Below are positions 45,152-54,158 of a stretch of 64,000 nt of DNA, in pieces. Within the stretch, counting starts at the first letter, position 1. Every line of letters starts with the position of its first letter. The stretch comes from Vibrio cyclitrophicus (lineage in GTDB: Bacteria; Pseudomonadota; Gammaproteobacteria; Enterobacterales; Vibrionaceae). The position numbers and the translations under genes were made by a program. The DNA lies in assembly GCA_023206055.1 (NCBI GenBank), contig CP065367.1, positions 1,364,001 through 1,428,000 of the forward strand, read 5' to 3'. The notes below the pieces were generated by a model, which did no database searches, was not told where the DNA came from, and was given only the letters and a program-made list of their open reading frames with translations.

Positions 45152-46456
45152 TTGCACTCTATGCCTAAACTCTATTTTGTCGACGATGAACCCGCCATCC
45201 GAGACTCCGTAGAACAAGCCATGCTCATTGAAGGCATCGATATTATCTGCTTCCCAAATGCCGTTGAAGCGCTTAAAAAAATAGACGTCGCACAAGCAGG
45301 TATCGTGATTACCGATATCCACATGCCTGTAATGGACGGCATTCAATTAACGCAAAAGTTGTTGGGCCAGAATCCCAACTTTCAAATCATCGTGCTGACT
45401 GGGCATGGTGATGTGCAAACAGCGGTATCTGCGATGAAAGCCGGCGCCTACGATTTTCTGGAAAAACCATTTGTGGTCGATGCCCTACTCACTGCCGTAA
45501 AAAAAGCCGCAGATAAACTCGCACTGGTTGAAGAGAACAACCTACTGCGTAAAGAGTTGGCAATGCAGAATCAGGTTGGCCCAAAACTGATTGGGCAATC
45601 ACCATCGATGCAGGCATTACGCCGAGAATTGATCACCCTAGATACCAAAACCAACCCACTTCTATTATTTGTTGGTGATTTAGGGACGGGGAAAAGGGTC
45701 ACAGCACAATACACCCATGATTTACACAGTCATCAAACCGCGGAGCTTTGCCCTGTCGCAGCGTTTAATTTGCCACGCAGTGACGAAGCGACATTCCATC
45801 AGTTTGTTTTGCAACTGTTCTTGAAGCATCAGGGTGGAACGATCTATATCCATGAAACAGAAGCGTTAACTTCGCAACAATGGCTATGGTTAGCCGCTCT
45901 AAAACCCACTCTACTTCGTGAAAACTCATGCAAGACCAATACAACTTGTATCATTGTCGCAACTACAGTAGTTCCTACTACAATTATAGGTGAACTGCGC
46001 CGATTTAATTTATTACCCTTGGCGCAAAGAACAGAAGATATTGGCTCCTTGTTCAAACACTTTGCTCGCGGCGCAGCAAGTCGCTATCAGCTACCGCCGC
46101 CCGTTATTACAGAAAAAGAGATTCAACGACTCATTGCAACGCATTGGACTGAGAACATTCGCCAGCTTCGCCAACATGCCGAACTCAGAGTGCTGACTCA
46201 AATTAAGCAACCGTCGCTCGACAGCGATACTAACGAGAAAAATGACGACAATGAACTCGATATGAGCATTGAAGAGCAGCAACAGTCGTTAAACCAACGT
46301 ACCGATAGCTTTGAACAAATTATCTTGATTGAGGCGCTACATCGACACCAAGGTCGTTTAAAAGAAGTACAACATGAGCTTCAGGTGTCGCGAAAAACGT
46401 TGTATGACAAACTCAGAAAGCACCAACTCGATAAAACGGATTTCAAGAATCGATGA
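45152..46456 (+). CDS. DctD-like response regulator with degenerate AAA+ domain
   Basis: 434 residues. The receiver domain is intact (Asp55 in VITDIHMPVMDG; Lys near 105 in EKPF). The central region keeps a Walker-A-like GDLGTGKR at 175-182. The sigma-54 contact loop GAFTGA and the surrounding ESELFGH element are absent; instead the segment reads AAFNLPRSDEATFHQFVLQL. The C-terminal Fis-type helix-turn-helix remains (RHQGRLKEVQHELQVSRKTLYDKLRK). It therefore probably binds DNA but does not activate sigma-54 in the usual way. Start: TTG 45152 has AAGGA at good spacing; ATG 45161 is the alternative. Confidence 0.85.
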   Translation: MHSMPKLYFVDDEPAIRDSVEQAMLIEGIDIICFPNAVEALKKIDVAQAGIVITDIHMPVMDGIQLTQKLLGQNPNFQIIVLTGHGDVQTAVSAMKAGAYDFLEKPFVVDALLTAVKKAADKLALVEENNLLRKELAMQNQVGPKLIGQSPSMQALRRELITLDTKTNPLLLFVGDLGTGKRVTAQYTHDLHSHQTAELCPVAAFNLPRSDEATFHQFVLQLFLKHQGGTIYIHETEALTSQQWLWLAALKPTLLRENSCKTNTTCIIVATTVVPTTIIGELRRFNLLPLAQRTEDIGSLFKHFARGAASRYQLPPPVITEKEIQRLIATHWTENIRQLRQHAELRVLTQIKQPSLDSDTNEKNDDNELDMSIEEQQQSLNQRTDSFEQIILIEALHRHQGRLKEVQHELQVSRKTLYDKLRKHQLDKTDFKNR

Positions 46457-46568
46457 GTCTTAAAAAATATATAAATTCAAAGATTTAAAGGAACAAAATC
46501 TTAACATTTATCAGAAGTAAGAATACACTCAATAGGCTTGCACTTTTATTTAGCGAACAAGGACTGTT

Positions 46569-47960
46569 ATGAGTCAGAAAAATTTCAGCAAATTGAACGA
46601 GACCGAGCTTGAGTATGTCGATGATAAAACAGCGGCACTGCTCCTCAACACGCCCACCAGTGCGCGTATTATGTTGTGGGTGATCGTTCTGTTTTTTATT
46701 GCTGCTATTGCATGGTCTGCTTGGGCAGAGATCGACAAAGTTACCGTTGGCCAAGGCAAAGTGATCCCTTCTTCTCAGATCCAAGTGGTGCAAAACCTTG
46801 AAGGTGGCTTGGTGAAAGAGATCTTGGTGAAAGAAGGCCAACGCGTTCAAAAAGGCCAACAACTACTGTTAATCGATGACACTCGATTCCGTTCTGACTT
46901 CCGCGAACGTGAACAACAAGTCGCGAACTTAACCGCCAACGTGTTAATGCTTTCCGCTTCCCTGACCAGTGTCATCATCGACGAAGAATTCTCTGAAAAG
47001 GAGTGGAAGAAAAGTGTCACTCTCGATTATGGCAAGCTTGCCTTTCCACCTAAGTTCTATGAACTTCAACCTCGACTGGTTAATCGTCAAAAAGCAGAAT
47101 ATCGTCAAGATCTCAACAATCTAAGAAACCAACTTTCCGTTTTTGATCAACAAGTTGAACAGAAACAACAAGATCTAGTTGAGATTAAAGCGCGTGTTCG
47201 TAACCTAAAACAGAGCTACCAGTTTGCTCGCCAAGAACTGGATATCACCAAACCCCTCGCCGATGAAGGGGTGGTACCACGAATTGAATTACTTAAACTG
47301 CAAAGACAAGTGAACGACACTCGCCGAGAAATGACCTCAAGCGAGCTCAAAGTCCCCCTTCTACGTTCTGCCATCAAAGAATCTATGCTCAGTCGTATTG
47401 ATGCCGCACTGAACTTCCGTTCCGAACAACAAGAAAAACTCAATCAAGCACAAGACAAGCTCTCTGCAATGACCGAATCGGCCGTTGGCCTTGAAGACCG
47501 AGTAAACCGTACCGTGGTGGTTTCTCCCGTAACCGGCACCGTTAAAACACTCGGCATTAATACTGTTGGTGGCGTTATCCAACCGGGTATGGACATCGTT
47601 GAGATTGTACCGACTGAAGACTCTCTATTGGTCGAAGCGAAAATCGCCCCGCAAGATATCGCTTTCCTACGCCCAGAATTGACTGCCATCGTTAAATTCA
47701 GTGCCTATGACTTCACTAAATACGGTGGTCTCGAAGGCGTGCTTGAGCACATCAGTGCCGATACCACTCAAGATGAAGAAGGCAACAGCTTCTACATCGT
47801 GCGTGTGCGTACCGAAAAGCACAATTTTGGACAGAACGAAGAGCTGCCGATCATTCCAGGTATGACGGCCTCTGTCGATATCATCACGGGCAAAAGAACC
47901 GTGCTTGAGTACATGTTGAAGCCACTATTAAGCGCTCAAAACAACGCACTAAAAGAGTAA
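46569..47960 (+). CDS. lapC: Type I secretion membrane-fusion protein, LapC-like
   Basis: 463 residues. A membrane helix at about 35-55 follows a short cytosolic tail. A long periplasmic coiled coil (about 110-290) and HlyD beta-barrel/lipoyl halves (GQGKVIPSSQIQVVQNLEGGLV; VVVSPVTGTVKTLGINTVGGVI) complete the HlyD family layout. It is the first gene of the lap operon. It should link the ABC exporter LapB to an outer-membrane TolC-type pore not found here. Confidence 0.9.
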   Translation: MSQKNFSKLNETELEYVDDKTAALLLNTPTSARIMLWVIVLFFIAAIAWSAWAEIDKVTVGQGKVIPSSQIQVVQNLEGGLVKEILVKEGQRVQKGQQLLLIDDTRFRSDFREREQQVANLTANVLMLSASLTSVIIDEEFSEKEWKKSVTLDYGKLAFPPKFYELQPRLVNRQKAEYRQDLNNLRNQLSVFDQQVEQKQQDLVEIKARVRNLKQSYQFARQELDITKPLADEGVVPRIELLKLQRQVNDTRREMTSSELKVPLLRSAIKESMLSRIDAALNFRSEQQEKLNQAQDKLSAMTESAVGLEDRVNRTVVVSPVTGTVKTLGINTVGGVIQPGMDIVEIVPTEDSLLVEAKIAPQDIAFLRPELTAIVKFSAYDFTKYGGLEGVLEHISADTTQDEEGNSFYIVRVRTEKHNFGQNEELPIIPGMTASVDIITGKRTVLEYMLKPLLSAQNNALKE

Positions 47961-48019
47961 GGACGTTTGATGTTTGATAACGCCTTTCAATACACAGCAA
48001 ATAGACAAGAGCAGAGGCT

Positions 48020-48688
48020 ATGAAGTCTCGGATTTCGCTATTGCTGCTGGTCCTCGCCTCTTTTACCTCTGGGGCGCTCAACAAGAGCGACCAACGGTGG
48101 ATAGATGCGGTAACCAAAACCTACGGCGATAGAGCCGGAAAGCGCGTGGCAACGTGGCGCTCAAATATGACGTCATACGACGGATTAAGTGAAAAAGAGA
48201 AGCTCAGGTCGGTGAACCAGTTCTTCAACCAGATGTACTTTGTCGATGACAACATACTGTGGGGAAAGAATGACTACTGGGCAACACCACTGGAATTTTT
48301 AGGCAGCAACGCCGGTGATTGTGAAGACTTCACTATCGCAAAATACTTCTCTTTGCTTGAACTGGGCGTCCCAGATAAGAAATTACGATTAGTGTACGTA
48401 AAAGCACTTGAGTTAAACCAGTTCCACATGGTGTTGGCGTACTACTCAACACCGAGTGCAGATCCATTAATTTTGGACAACTTAAAACCTGAAATTAAAC
48501 GCGGTTCCAAACGCCCAGATCTACGACCAATTTACAGTTTCAACGGTAAAAACCTTTGGTTGATCAAGTCAGCAGCAGGCAGCGGCAAGTTAGCAGGAAA
48601 ATCTTCAAGATTGAGCTTATGGAACGACTTACGTTCACGTGAGCGCTCTCTAAAATTAAACAAACCCATTATCAATTACGATGAGTAG
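48020..48688 (+). CDS. lapG: Periplasmic adhesin protease LapG (bacterial transglutaminase-like cysteine protease)
   Basis: 222 residues with a signal peptide (about 1-19). Catalytic Cys101 (NAGDCEDFTIAKYF), His136 (NQFHMVLAYY) and Asp153 (ILDNL) form the LapG triad. LapG cuts the retention region of giant adhesins, usually at a di-alanine site, and is held by LapD when c-di-GMP is high. It lies 5 bases before lapD, as expected for the pair. Confidence 0.93.
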   Translation: MKSRISLLLLVLASFTSGALNKSDQRWIDAVTKTYGDRAGKRVATWRSNMTSYDGLSEKEKLRSVNQFFNQMYFVDDNILWGKNDYWATPLEFLGSNAGDCEDFTIAKYFSLLELGVPDKKLRLVYVKALELNQFHMVLAYYSTPSADPLILDNLKPEIKRGSKRPDLRPIYSFNGKNLWLIKSAAGSGKLAGKSSRLSLWNDLRSRERSLKLNKPIINYDE

Positions 48689-48693
48689 GTACA

Positions 48694-50604
48694 ATGACTT
48701 TATATAAACAGCTTGTGGTCGGGATGGTTGCAGTGTTCATACTGCTGATGACGTCAGTTTTTATGATCGAATTCAATACCACCCGTGGATACTTAGAGGA
48801 GCAGCAACGCTCTGAGGTAAGTAATACCATTAATACTGTTGGACTGGCTCTCGCCCCTTACCTAGAAGAAAAGGACAAGGTGGCAGTGGAGTCTGTTATC
48901 AACGCCCTGTTTGATGGCAGTTCTTACTCCGTCGTGCGATTAATATTTCTCGACAACGGTGAAGACATTCTCCGCTCATACCCTGTAAAGCCAACTGGAG
49001 TACCAGAGTGGTTTACCAACCTAAACCTGTTCGAGCCTGTTCATGACCGCCGTGTAATCACCAGTGGCTGGATGCAACTGGCTGAAGTAGAGATCGTAAG
49101 TCACCCAGGTCCTGCCTACGATCAACTTTGGCAAGCATTCATCCGCTTACTGAGTATCTTTGGCACGATCTTCTTACTCGGTTTGGTGTCTATCTCTTGG
49201 ATCCTTAAGCGCGCTTTACGCCCTCTCACGTTGATCATTACAAAGATGGATCAGATCGCCAAGAATCAGTTTGGCGAACCACTGGCTCGTCCAAAGACAA
49301 AAGATCTGACCTTAGTTGTCGATGGTATCAACCACATGTCGACTCAAGTTGAGCTGGCATTTAAGAACCAAGCGAAAGAAGCTCAGAAGTTACGGGAAAG
49401 AGCATATATCGACCCTGTATCTCAGCTAGGTAACCGTGCTTACTACATGTCTCAGTTAACTCAATGGTTAGAAGAGTCGAGCTTGGGTGGTTTAGCGGTA
49501 CTTAAAGCCGAGTTTATTAGTGAAGAGTACGATGAAAAAGGCTACCAAGAAGGTGATGCCTTGGTTCATCAACTGGCAGAACAGCTGCAAGCTTCAATCT
49601 CATCACCAGATATCACCATCGCTCGTATTTCTAGTGACGAGTTCGGTTTCATCATGCCAAACATTGATGAGAGCGAACTGAAACTTGTCGCAAGCAGCAT
49701 CGTGAACTGTATCCAGAGCCTAGGTTCAGACCCAACAGGTATGGCGAACCCACACATTGCACTGGGTGTGACCTACAGCAACACGCGTAAAACCAGTACC
49801 GAAATCATGTCGTTGGTGGATAACGCACTTTCAAGTGCTAAAGCGAACCGCGAGCTTGCTTACGGCTACGTAACCGCTGACGACCACGGTGCGGTAATGG
49901 GTAAGCAGCAATGGCGTATGTTGGTTGAAGAAGCGATCATCAACGACCTAGTCACCTTCCGTTTGCAAGCTGCAAACAACGCCTTCGGTAAAACATACCA
50001 CCAAGAGGTGTTCTCTGCGATTGAGAAAGACGGTGTGCGTTACGGTGCTAACCAATACCTATACGCGCTAGAGCAGCTTGAAATGAGCCACATTCTCGAC
50101 CAATACGTTATCGAGAAAATGATAGAAAAGCTTAATGCAAAAGAAGTAACCAGCCCTGTCGCTATCAATATTTCACCAAGCAGTATTTCTCAACCAAGCT
50201 TCATCCGTTGGATCGGTAAGACGCTTGAACAAAATGCTTCAATCGCTCATCAGTTGCACTTTGAGATTCCAGAAAACTGCTTCATCAACGTTCCACACTA
50301 CACAGCACTCTTGTGTAACACTATTCGCAACGCTGAAGCGGTGTTTGGTGTCGATAACTATGGGCGTAACTTCCAATCGTTGGATTACATTAACGAATAC
50401 CGTCCAAGTTATGTGAAGCTAGATTACCTATTCACACATAACCTTGATGACGAAAAACAGAAATTCACCTTAACGTCGATCTCTAGAACCGCTCACAACC
50501 TAGGCGTAACCACCATTGCGTCTCGAATAGAAACACAGACTCAGCTAGATATCCTGTCTGATAACTACGTAGAAGTGTTCCAAGGCTTCATTGTTGATAA
50601 ATAG
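48694..50604 (+). CDS. lapD: c-di-GMP receptor LapD (degenerate GGDEF-EAL)
   Basis: 636 residues. Membrane helices at about 7-27 and 150-170 enclose a periplasmic domain. A HAMP linker follows. The GGDEF domain is degenerate (RISSDEF near 314) and the EAL domain lacks the catalytic EAL signature, so the protein binds rather than makes or breaks c-di-GMP. In the Lap system bound c-di-GMP makes the periplasmic domain sequester LapG. Confidence 0.93.
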   Translation: MTLYKQLVVGMVAVFILLMTSVFMIEFNTTRGYLEEQQRSEVSNTINTVGLALAPYLEEKDKVAVESVINALFDGSSYSVVRLIFLDNGEDILRSYPVKPTGVPEWFTNLNLFEPVHDRRVITSGWMQLAEVEIVSHPGPAYDQLWQAFIRLLSIFGTIFLLGLVSISWILKRALRPLTLIITKMDQIAKNQFGEPLARPKTKDLTLVVDGINHMSTQVELAFKNQAKEAQKLRERAYIDPVSQLGNRAYYMSQLTQWLEESSLGGLAVLKAEFISEEYDEKGYQEGDALVHQLAEQLQASISSPDITIARISSDEFGFIMPNIDESELKLVASSIVNCIQSLGSDPTGMANPHIALGVTYSNTRKTSTEIMSLVDNALSSAKANRELAYGYVTADDHGAVMGKQQWRMLVEEAIINDLVTFRLQAANNAFGKTYHQEVFSAIEKDGVRYGANQYLYALEQLEMSHILDQYVIEKMIEKLNAKEVTSPVAINISPSSISQPSFIRWIGKTLEQNASIAHQLHFEIPENCFINVPHYTALLCNTIRNAEAVFGVDNYGRNFQSLDYINEYRPSYVKLDYLFTHNLDDEKQKFTLTSISRTAHNLGVTTIASRIETQTQLDILSDNYVEVFQGFIVDK

Positions 50605-50622
50605 TTGTAAGGGTTATATCAC

Positions 50623-52737
50623 ATGCAAGATCCACTATTGAACTCACTGATCTACGTTAGCCGGTATTACGGGTTAGCTAACTCGCCCGAAGCGTTGATC
50701 AATGGGCTACCACTATCCGATGGAAAGCTAACCCCTTTCCTATTCCCTCGTTCCGCTGAACGAGCGGGGTTAGTGGCGAAAGAAAACCGTTCCGACCTAG
50801 AAAGCATCCCTCACCTTATTCTGCCTGCGGTTTTACTGCTTAAACAAGGCGAGGCATGTGTTCTTAATAGTATCGATTTAGAAAAACAAGAAGCCGAGAT
50901 CATCACTGCGGAAAGCGGAATGGTACCAATTGTCATTCCCGTCGATGAACTGAAAGAACAGTTTATTGGCCGCTACTTCTTGGTAAAGAAACAGTTCCGC
51001 TATGATGAACGTTCACCAGAGGTTCTAAAAACACGCAAAGGTCATTGGTTTTGGAGCACCATTTGGGAATCTAAAAACATTTACCGAGATGTGTTGATTG
51101 CCTCCATTCTGATCAACATATTCGCAATTGCCGCGCCCATGTTCACTCGCTTGGTTTACGACAAAGTCGTCCCTAACCTTGCATTTGAAACCTTATGGGT
51201 ATTGGCGAGTGGTATCTTTGTCGTCTTCCTCTTCGATCTGTTGTTAAAGCTGATGCGAAGCTACTTCATTGACGTTGCCGGTAAGAAATCCGATATTCTC
51301 ATTTCCTCTAAGCTGTTCAGTAAAGTGCTAGGTATTCGTATGGAAGCAAAACCAGCTTCGGTCGGTGCTTTCGCTAAAAACTTGCAAGAGTTCGAATCCA
51401 TTCGAGAATTCTTTACCTCTGCAACCATTGGCTCGCTGATCGACTTACCCTTCGCACTGATGTTCTTAGCGCTAATTTGGTTAATGGCCGGAAACCTTGT
51501 GTTCGTTCCCATTGCTGGCGTGGTCGTTCTGATCATCTATGCATTATTAATCCAAGGTCCACTGCGCCGTGCTATTGAAGAAGGCTCTCGCCTTGCATCT
51601 CAAAAATACGCAAACTTGATCGAGAGTTTGGCTGGGTTAGAAACCGTTAAACTGTTCAGCGCGCAAAGCCAATTCCAATTCCGTTGGGAAGAAGCCGTTG
51701 CTCACATGGCGAATTGGAATATCAAAAGCCGACGCATCACAGACAGCATCCAAAACACCGCCGGCTTTGTTCAGCAAAGTACTAACGTAGGTATGATCAT
51801 TTTTGGTGTGTACTTAATTGCGGAAGGTGAACTGACGATGGGTGGCTTGATCGCTGCGACCATGTTGAGTGGCCGAGCTATTGGTCCTCTTGTTCAGCTG
51901 TCGCTACTTTCGACTCGTTACAACCAAGCAAAATCATCGATGACGTTGATTGAGCAAGTCATGTCGATGCCGGATGAACAGGAAGAAGGTAAGCGCTACA
52001 TCCACCGTCCGATTATTCAAGGTCATATCGCGCTAGATAAAGTGACGTTCCACTACCCTGATTCACCAGTCGCTTCTATCAGAGACTTAACGCTGCATAT
52101 TAAACCTGGTGAAAAGGTGGCGATCATCGGCCGAATTGGTTCAGGTAAAACGACTCTAGAGCGCCTGATTATGGGCCTGTACAAGCCCACAGAAGGCCAC
52201 GTACGCATTGATGACACCGATATGGAACAACTGCATCATGTCGACGTACGACGCAATATAGGCTGTGTGCCGCAAGACAGTAACCTGTTCTACGGTTCGG
52301 TAAGAGACAACATTACTTTAGGTCGCCCTTTGGTGGACGACCGTGATGTGATGGATGCAGCTAACCGTGCTGGCGTTACCGCGTTTACTCAGCAAGATCC
52401 GGCAGGTTTAGAACGCCAAGTGGGTGAAGGTGGTGCTTTGCTGTCTGGTGGTCAACGCCAGTCAATTGCCATTGCCAGAGCCTTCCTAGGCCGTCCGCCA
52501 GTGCTATTGATGGATGAACCGACCAGTGCTATGGATAACCGTTCAGAGATGCACATCAAGCACCAGCTTAACCAATTGCTTCCAAGCGAGACGTTAATTC
52601 TGATCACACACAAAACGTCGATGTTGGACATTGTCGATCGAGTGATTGTGATGGAGAAAGGCTGCATCATTGCCGACGGTCCTAAAGCACAGGTTCTTTC
52701 AGACCTCAAACAAGGTAAAGTAAGAGCGGTGAGCTAA
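50623..52737 (+). CDS. lapB: Type I secretion ABC transporter, LapB-like
   Basis: 704 residues. The N-terminal C39-like domain (about 1-130) lacks the catalytic cysteine (NSLIYVSRYYG in its place), as in exporters of RTX adhesins. The membrane domain covers about 150-430. The ATPase domain has Walker A GRIGSGKTT near 502, LSGGQRQS near 608 and Walker B VLLMDEPTSAMD. It is the last lap gene, followed by a terminator and an IS element. Confidence 0.93.
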   Translation: MQDPLLNSLIYVSRYYGLANSPEALINGLPLSDGKLTPFLFPRSAERAGLVAKENRSDLESIPHLILPAVLLLKQGEACVLNSIDLEKQEAEIITAESGMVPIVIPVDELKEQFIGRYFLVKKQFRYDERSPEVLKTRKGHWFWSTIWESKNIYRDVLIASILINIFAIAAPMFTRLVYDKVVPNLAFETLWVLASGIFVVFLFDLLLKLMRSYFIDVAGKKSDILISSKLFSKVLGIRMEAKPASVGAFAKNLQEFESIREFFTSATIGSLIDLPFALMFLALIWLMAGNLVFVPIAGVVVLIIYALLIQGPLRRAIEEGSRLASQKYANLIESLAGLETVKLFSAQSQFQFRWEEAVAHMANWNIKSRRITDSIQNTAGFVQQSTNVGMIIFGVYLIAEGELTMGGLIAATMLSGRAIGPLVQLSLLSTRYNQAKSSMTLIEQVMSMPDEQEEGKRYIHRPIIQGHIALDKVTFHYPDSPVASIRDLTLHIKPGEKVAIIGRIGSGKTTLERLIMGLYKPTEGHVRIDDTDMEQLHHVDVRRNIGCVPQDSNLFYGSVRDNITLGRPLVDDRDVMDAANRAGVTAFTQQDPAGLERQVGEGGALLSGGQRQSIAIARAFLGRPPVLLMDEPTSAMDNRSEMHIKHQLNQLLPSETLILITHKTSMLDIVDRVIVMEKGCIIADGPKAQVLSDLKQGKVRAVS

Positions 52738-52779
52738 CTTAAAACACTGGCTCAAAACAGCAAAAATCATAGAAACCAA

Positions 52780-52810
52780 AAAGGGGGAGCATCAGCTCCC
52801 CTTTTTTTTT
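52780..52810 (+). terminator. Terminator of the lap operon
   Basis: AAGGGGGAGC-ATCA-GCTCCCC followed by ten T. The IS begins a few bases beyond. Confidence 0.93.
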
Positions 52811-52849
52811 ATTTTGTACCGTCCTAAATATGGTTGACACATTTCCAAC

Positions 52850-53269
52850 ATGAAATTGGAGAGTGTCATGAAAACAACAAGTAGACGTACTCAGCGAGAT
52901 TATTCTCTTGCCTTTAAATTGTCAGTCGTAAGCCAAGTTGAAAAAGGCGAAATGACTTATAAGCAAGCTCAAGAACGTTATGGGATCCAAGGTCGCTCTA
53001 CCGTTTTAGTTTGGCTTCGCAAACATGGTCAACTAGATTGGTCTAAAGGAATAGAACAATCGAGAGCGTTAGGAGCGACTATGTCAAACTCTTCCTCAAC
53101 TCAAACCCCAGAGCAACGAATCAAAGAACTCGAGCAGCAATTAGAAGAGACTCAGCTCAAAGCTGAGTTCTTTGAAGCGGTTGTAAAAGTCATGGATCGA
53201 GATTTCGGAGTCCGAATCTCAAAGAAGCGCAAGGCCGAGTTATTAAGGAAAAAACGGTTAGAAAGTTGA
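52850..53269 (+). CDS. IS3-family transposase OrfA
   Basis: 139 residues with an N-terminal helix-turn-helix (AFKLSVVSQVEKGEMTYKQAQERYGI) and a leucine-zipper-like region near 85-120 (RIKELEQQLEETQLKAEFFEAVV). It overlaps OrfB by 4 bases. A run of six A at 53249-53254, 12 bases before the stop, is the likely -1 frameshift site producing the OrfAB fusion transposase. Confidence 0.92.
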   Translation: MKLESVMKTTSRRTQRDYSLAFKLSVVSQVEKGEMTYKQAQERYGIQGRSTVLVWLRKHGQLDWSKGIEQSRALGATMSNSSSTQTPEQRIKELEQQLEETQLKAEFFEAVVKVMDRDFGVRISKKRKAELLRKKRLES

Positions 53270-54072
53270 CCGTCACTAAAGCTTGTCACTTCATAGGTAT
53301 TACACGACAAGCTTTCTACAAACGCTGTGTTGCAGAAATTCATCAGGCAAAGAAAGATGAATCCGTACTCGGTTTTGTGAAGGAGCAAAGGATGATGCAC
53401 CCTCGTATAGGAACTCGTAAGCTCAAGTACTTACTTGCTCAGAACGATATTGAAATCGGGCGAGACCGCTTATTCTCTCTGCTGAGAATGAATCGATTAT
53501 TAGTGCAGAATCGAAGGGCTTATCATCGAACCACCAACAGTAATCATCGCTTTTACTGCCATCCAAATCGAATCAAAGAAGGCTTAATACCGGAAAGACC
53601 AGAGCAATTATGGGTTGCCGATATTACTTATCTAGCAACGCGGTGTGGTAGTACTTATCTCAGTTTAGTGACGGACGCTTACTCAAGAAAAATCGTGGGC
53701 TATCACATAGGTAATGATATGAAAGCTCGCACGGTCAAGCTGGCCTTTTTTAACGCGTTGAAAGAGCGGAAGAATACAGGTGAGCTTGTCCATCACTCAG
53801 ATCGAGGTGTTCAATATTGCTCTGTGGAATACCAAGAGTTGCATCGACAGTATGGTGTATCTTGCTCAATGACTGATGGCTATGACTGTTATCAGAATGC
53901 GTTGGCAGAGAGGATCAACGGAATATTGAAGATGGAGTATCTGTTGAATAAACCGAATGATTTAGATGAAGCAAAGAAAATGGTCGCCGAATCAGTAAAA
54001 ATCTATAATGAATATAGGCCTCACACAGCTCTAAAATACAAAACGCCCGATGAAATACATCGAGCGTTTTAG
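53266..54072 (+). CDS. IS3-family transposase OrfB (DDE integrase domain)
   Basis: 268 residues in the -1 frame relative to OrfA. The DDE triad is visible: Asp in WVADITYLAT, Asp in HHSDRGVQYCS, Glu in NALAERINGILK. The listed start is a TTG overlapping the OrfA stop; expression is probably by frameshift. Both frames are intact, so the element may be active. Confidence 0.93.
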   Translation: MTVTKACHFIGITRQAFYKRCVAEIHQAKKDESVLGFVKEQRMMHPRIGTRKLKYLLAQNDIEIGRDRLFSLLRMNRLLVQNRRAYHRTTNSNHRFYCHPNRIKEGLIPERPEQLWVADITYLATRCGSTYLSLVTDAYSRKIVGYHIGNDMKARTVKLAFFNALKERKNTGELVHHSDRGVQYCSVEYQELHRQYGVSCSMTDGYDCYQNALAERINGILKMEYLLNKPNDLDEAKKMVAESVKIYNEYRPHTALKYKTPDEIHRAF

Positions 54073-54158
54073 TCAATCAAGTGTCAACCCATATCAGGAC
54101 GGGTCATTTGTCAGTCTTGGCATTTAGGCCATGCATCGCTTTATCTTATCAAGACAAA

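Larger units (their letters stand above)
52815..54106. mobile_element. IS3-family insertion sequence, complete
   Basis: 1292 bp bounded by imperfect inverted repeats of ~26 bp (outer ends TG...CA; shared core CCGTCCT and GGTTGACAC). A TTT on each side (52812-52814 and 54107-54109) could be the 3-bp target duplication typical of IS3. It contains OrfA and OrfB. Subgroup (IS150/IS3-like) is not settled by eye. It inserted between the lap terminator and the convergent FapA-like gene and disrupts no coding region. Confidence 0.9.

Noticed and set aside
48694..50604. Active diguanylate cyclase/phosphodiesterase
   Set aside because: GGDEF reads SSDEF and the EAL signature is missing; with lapG adjacent the LapD receptor role fits better.
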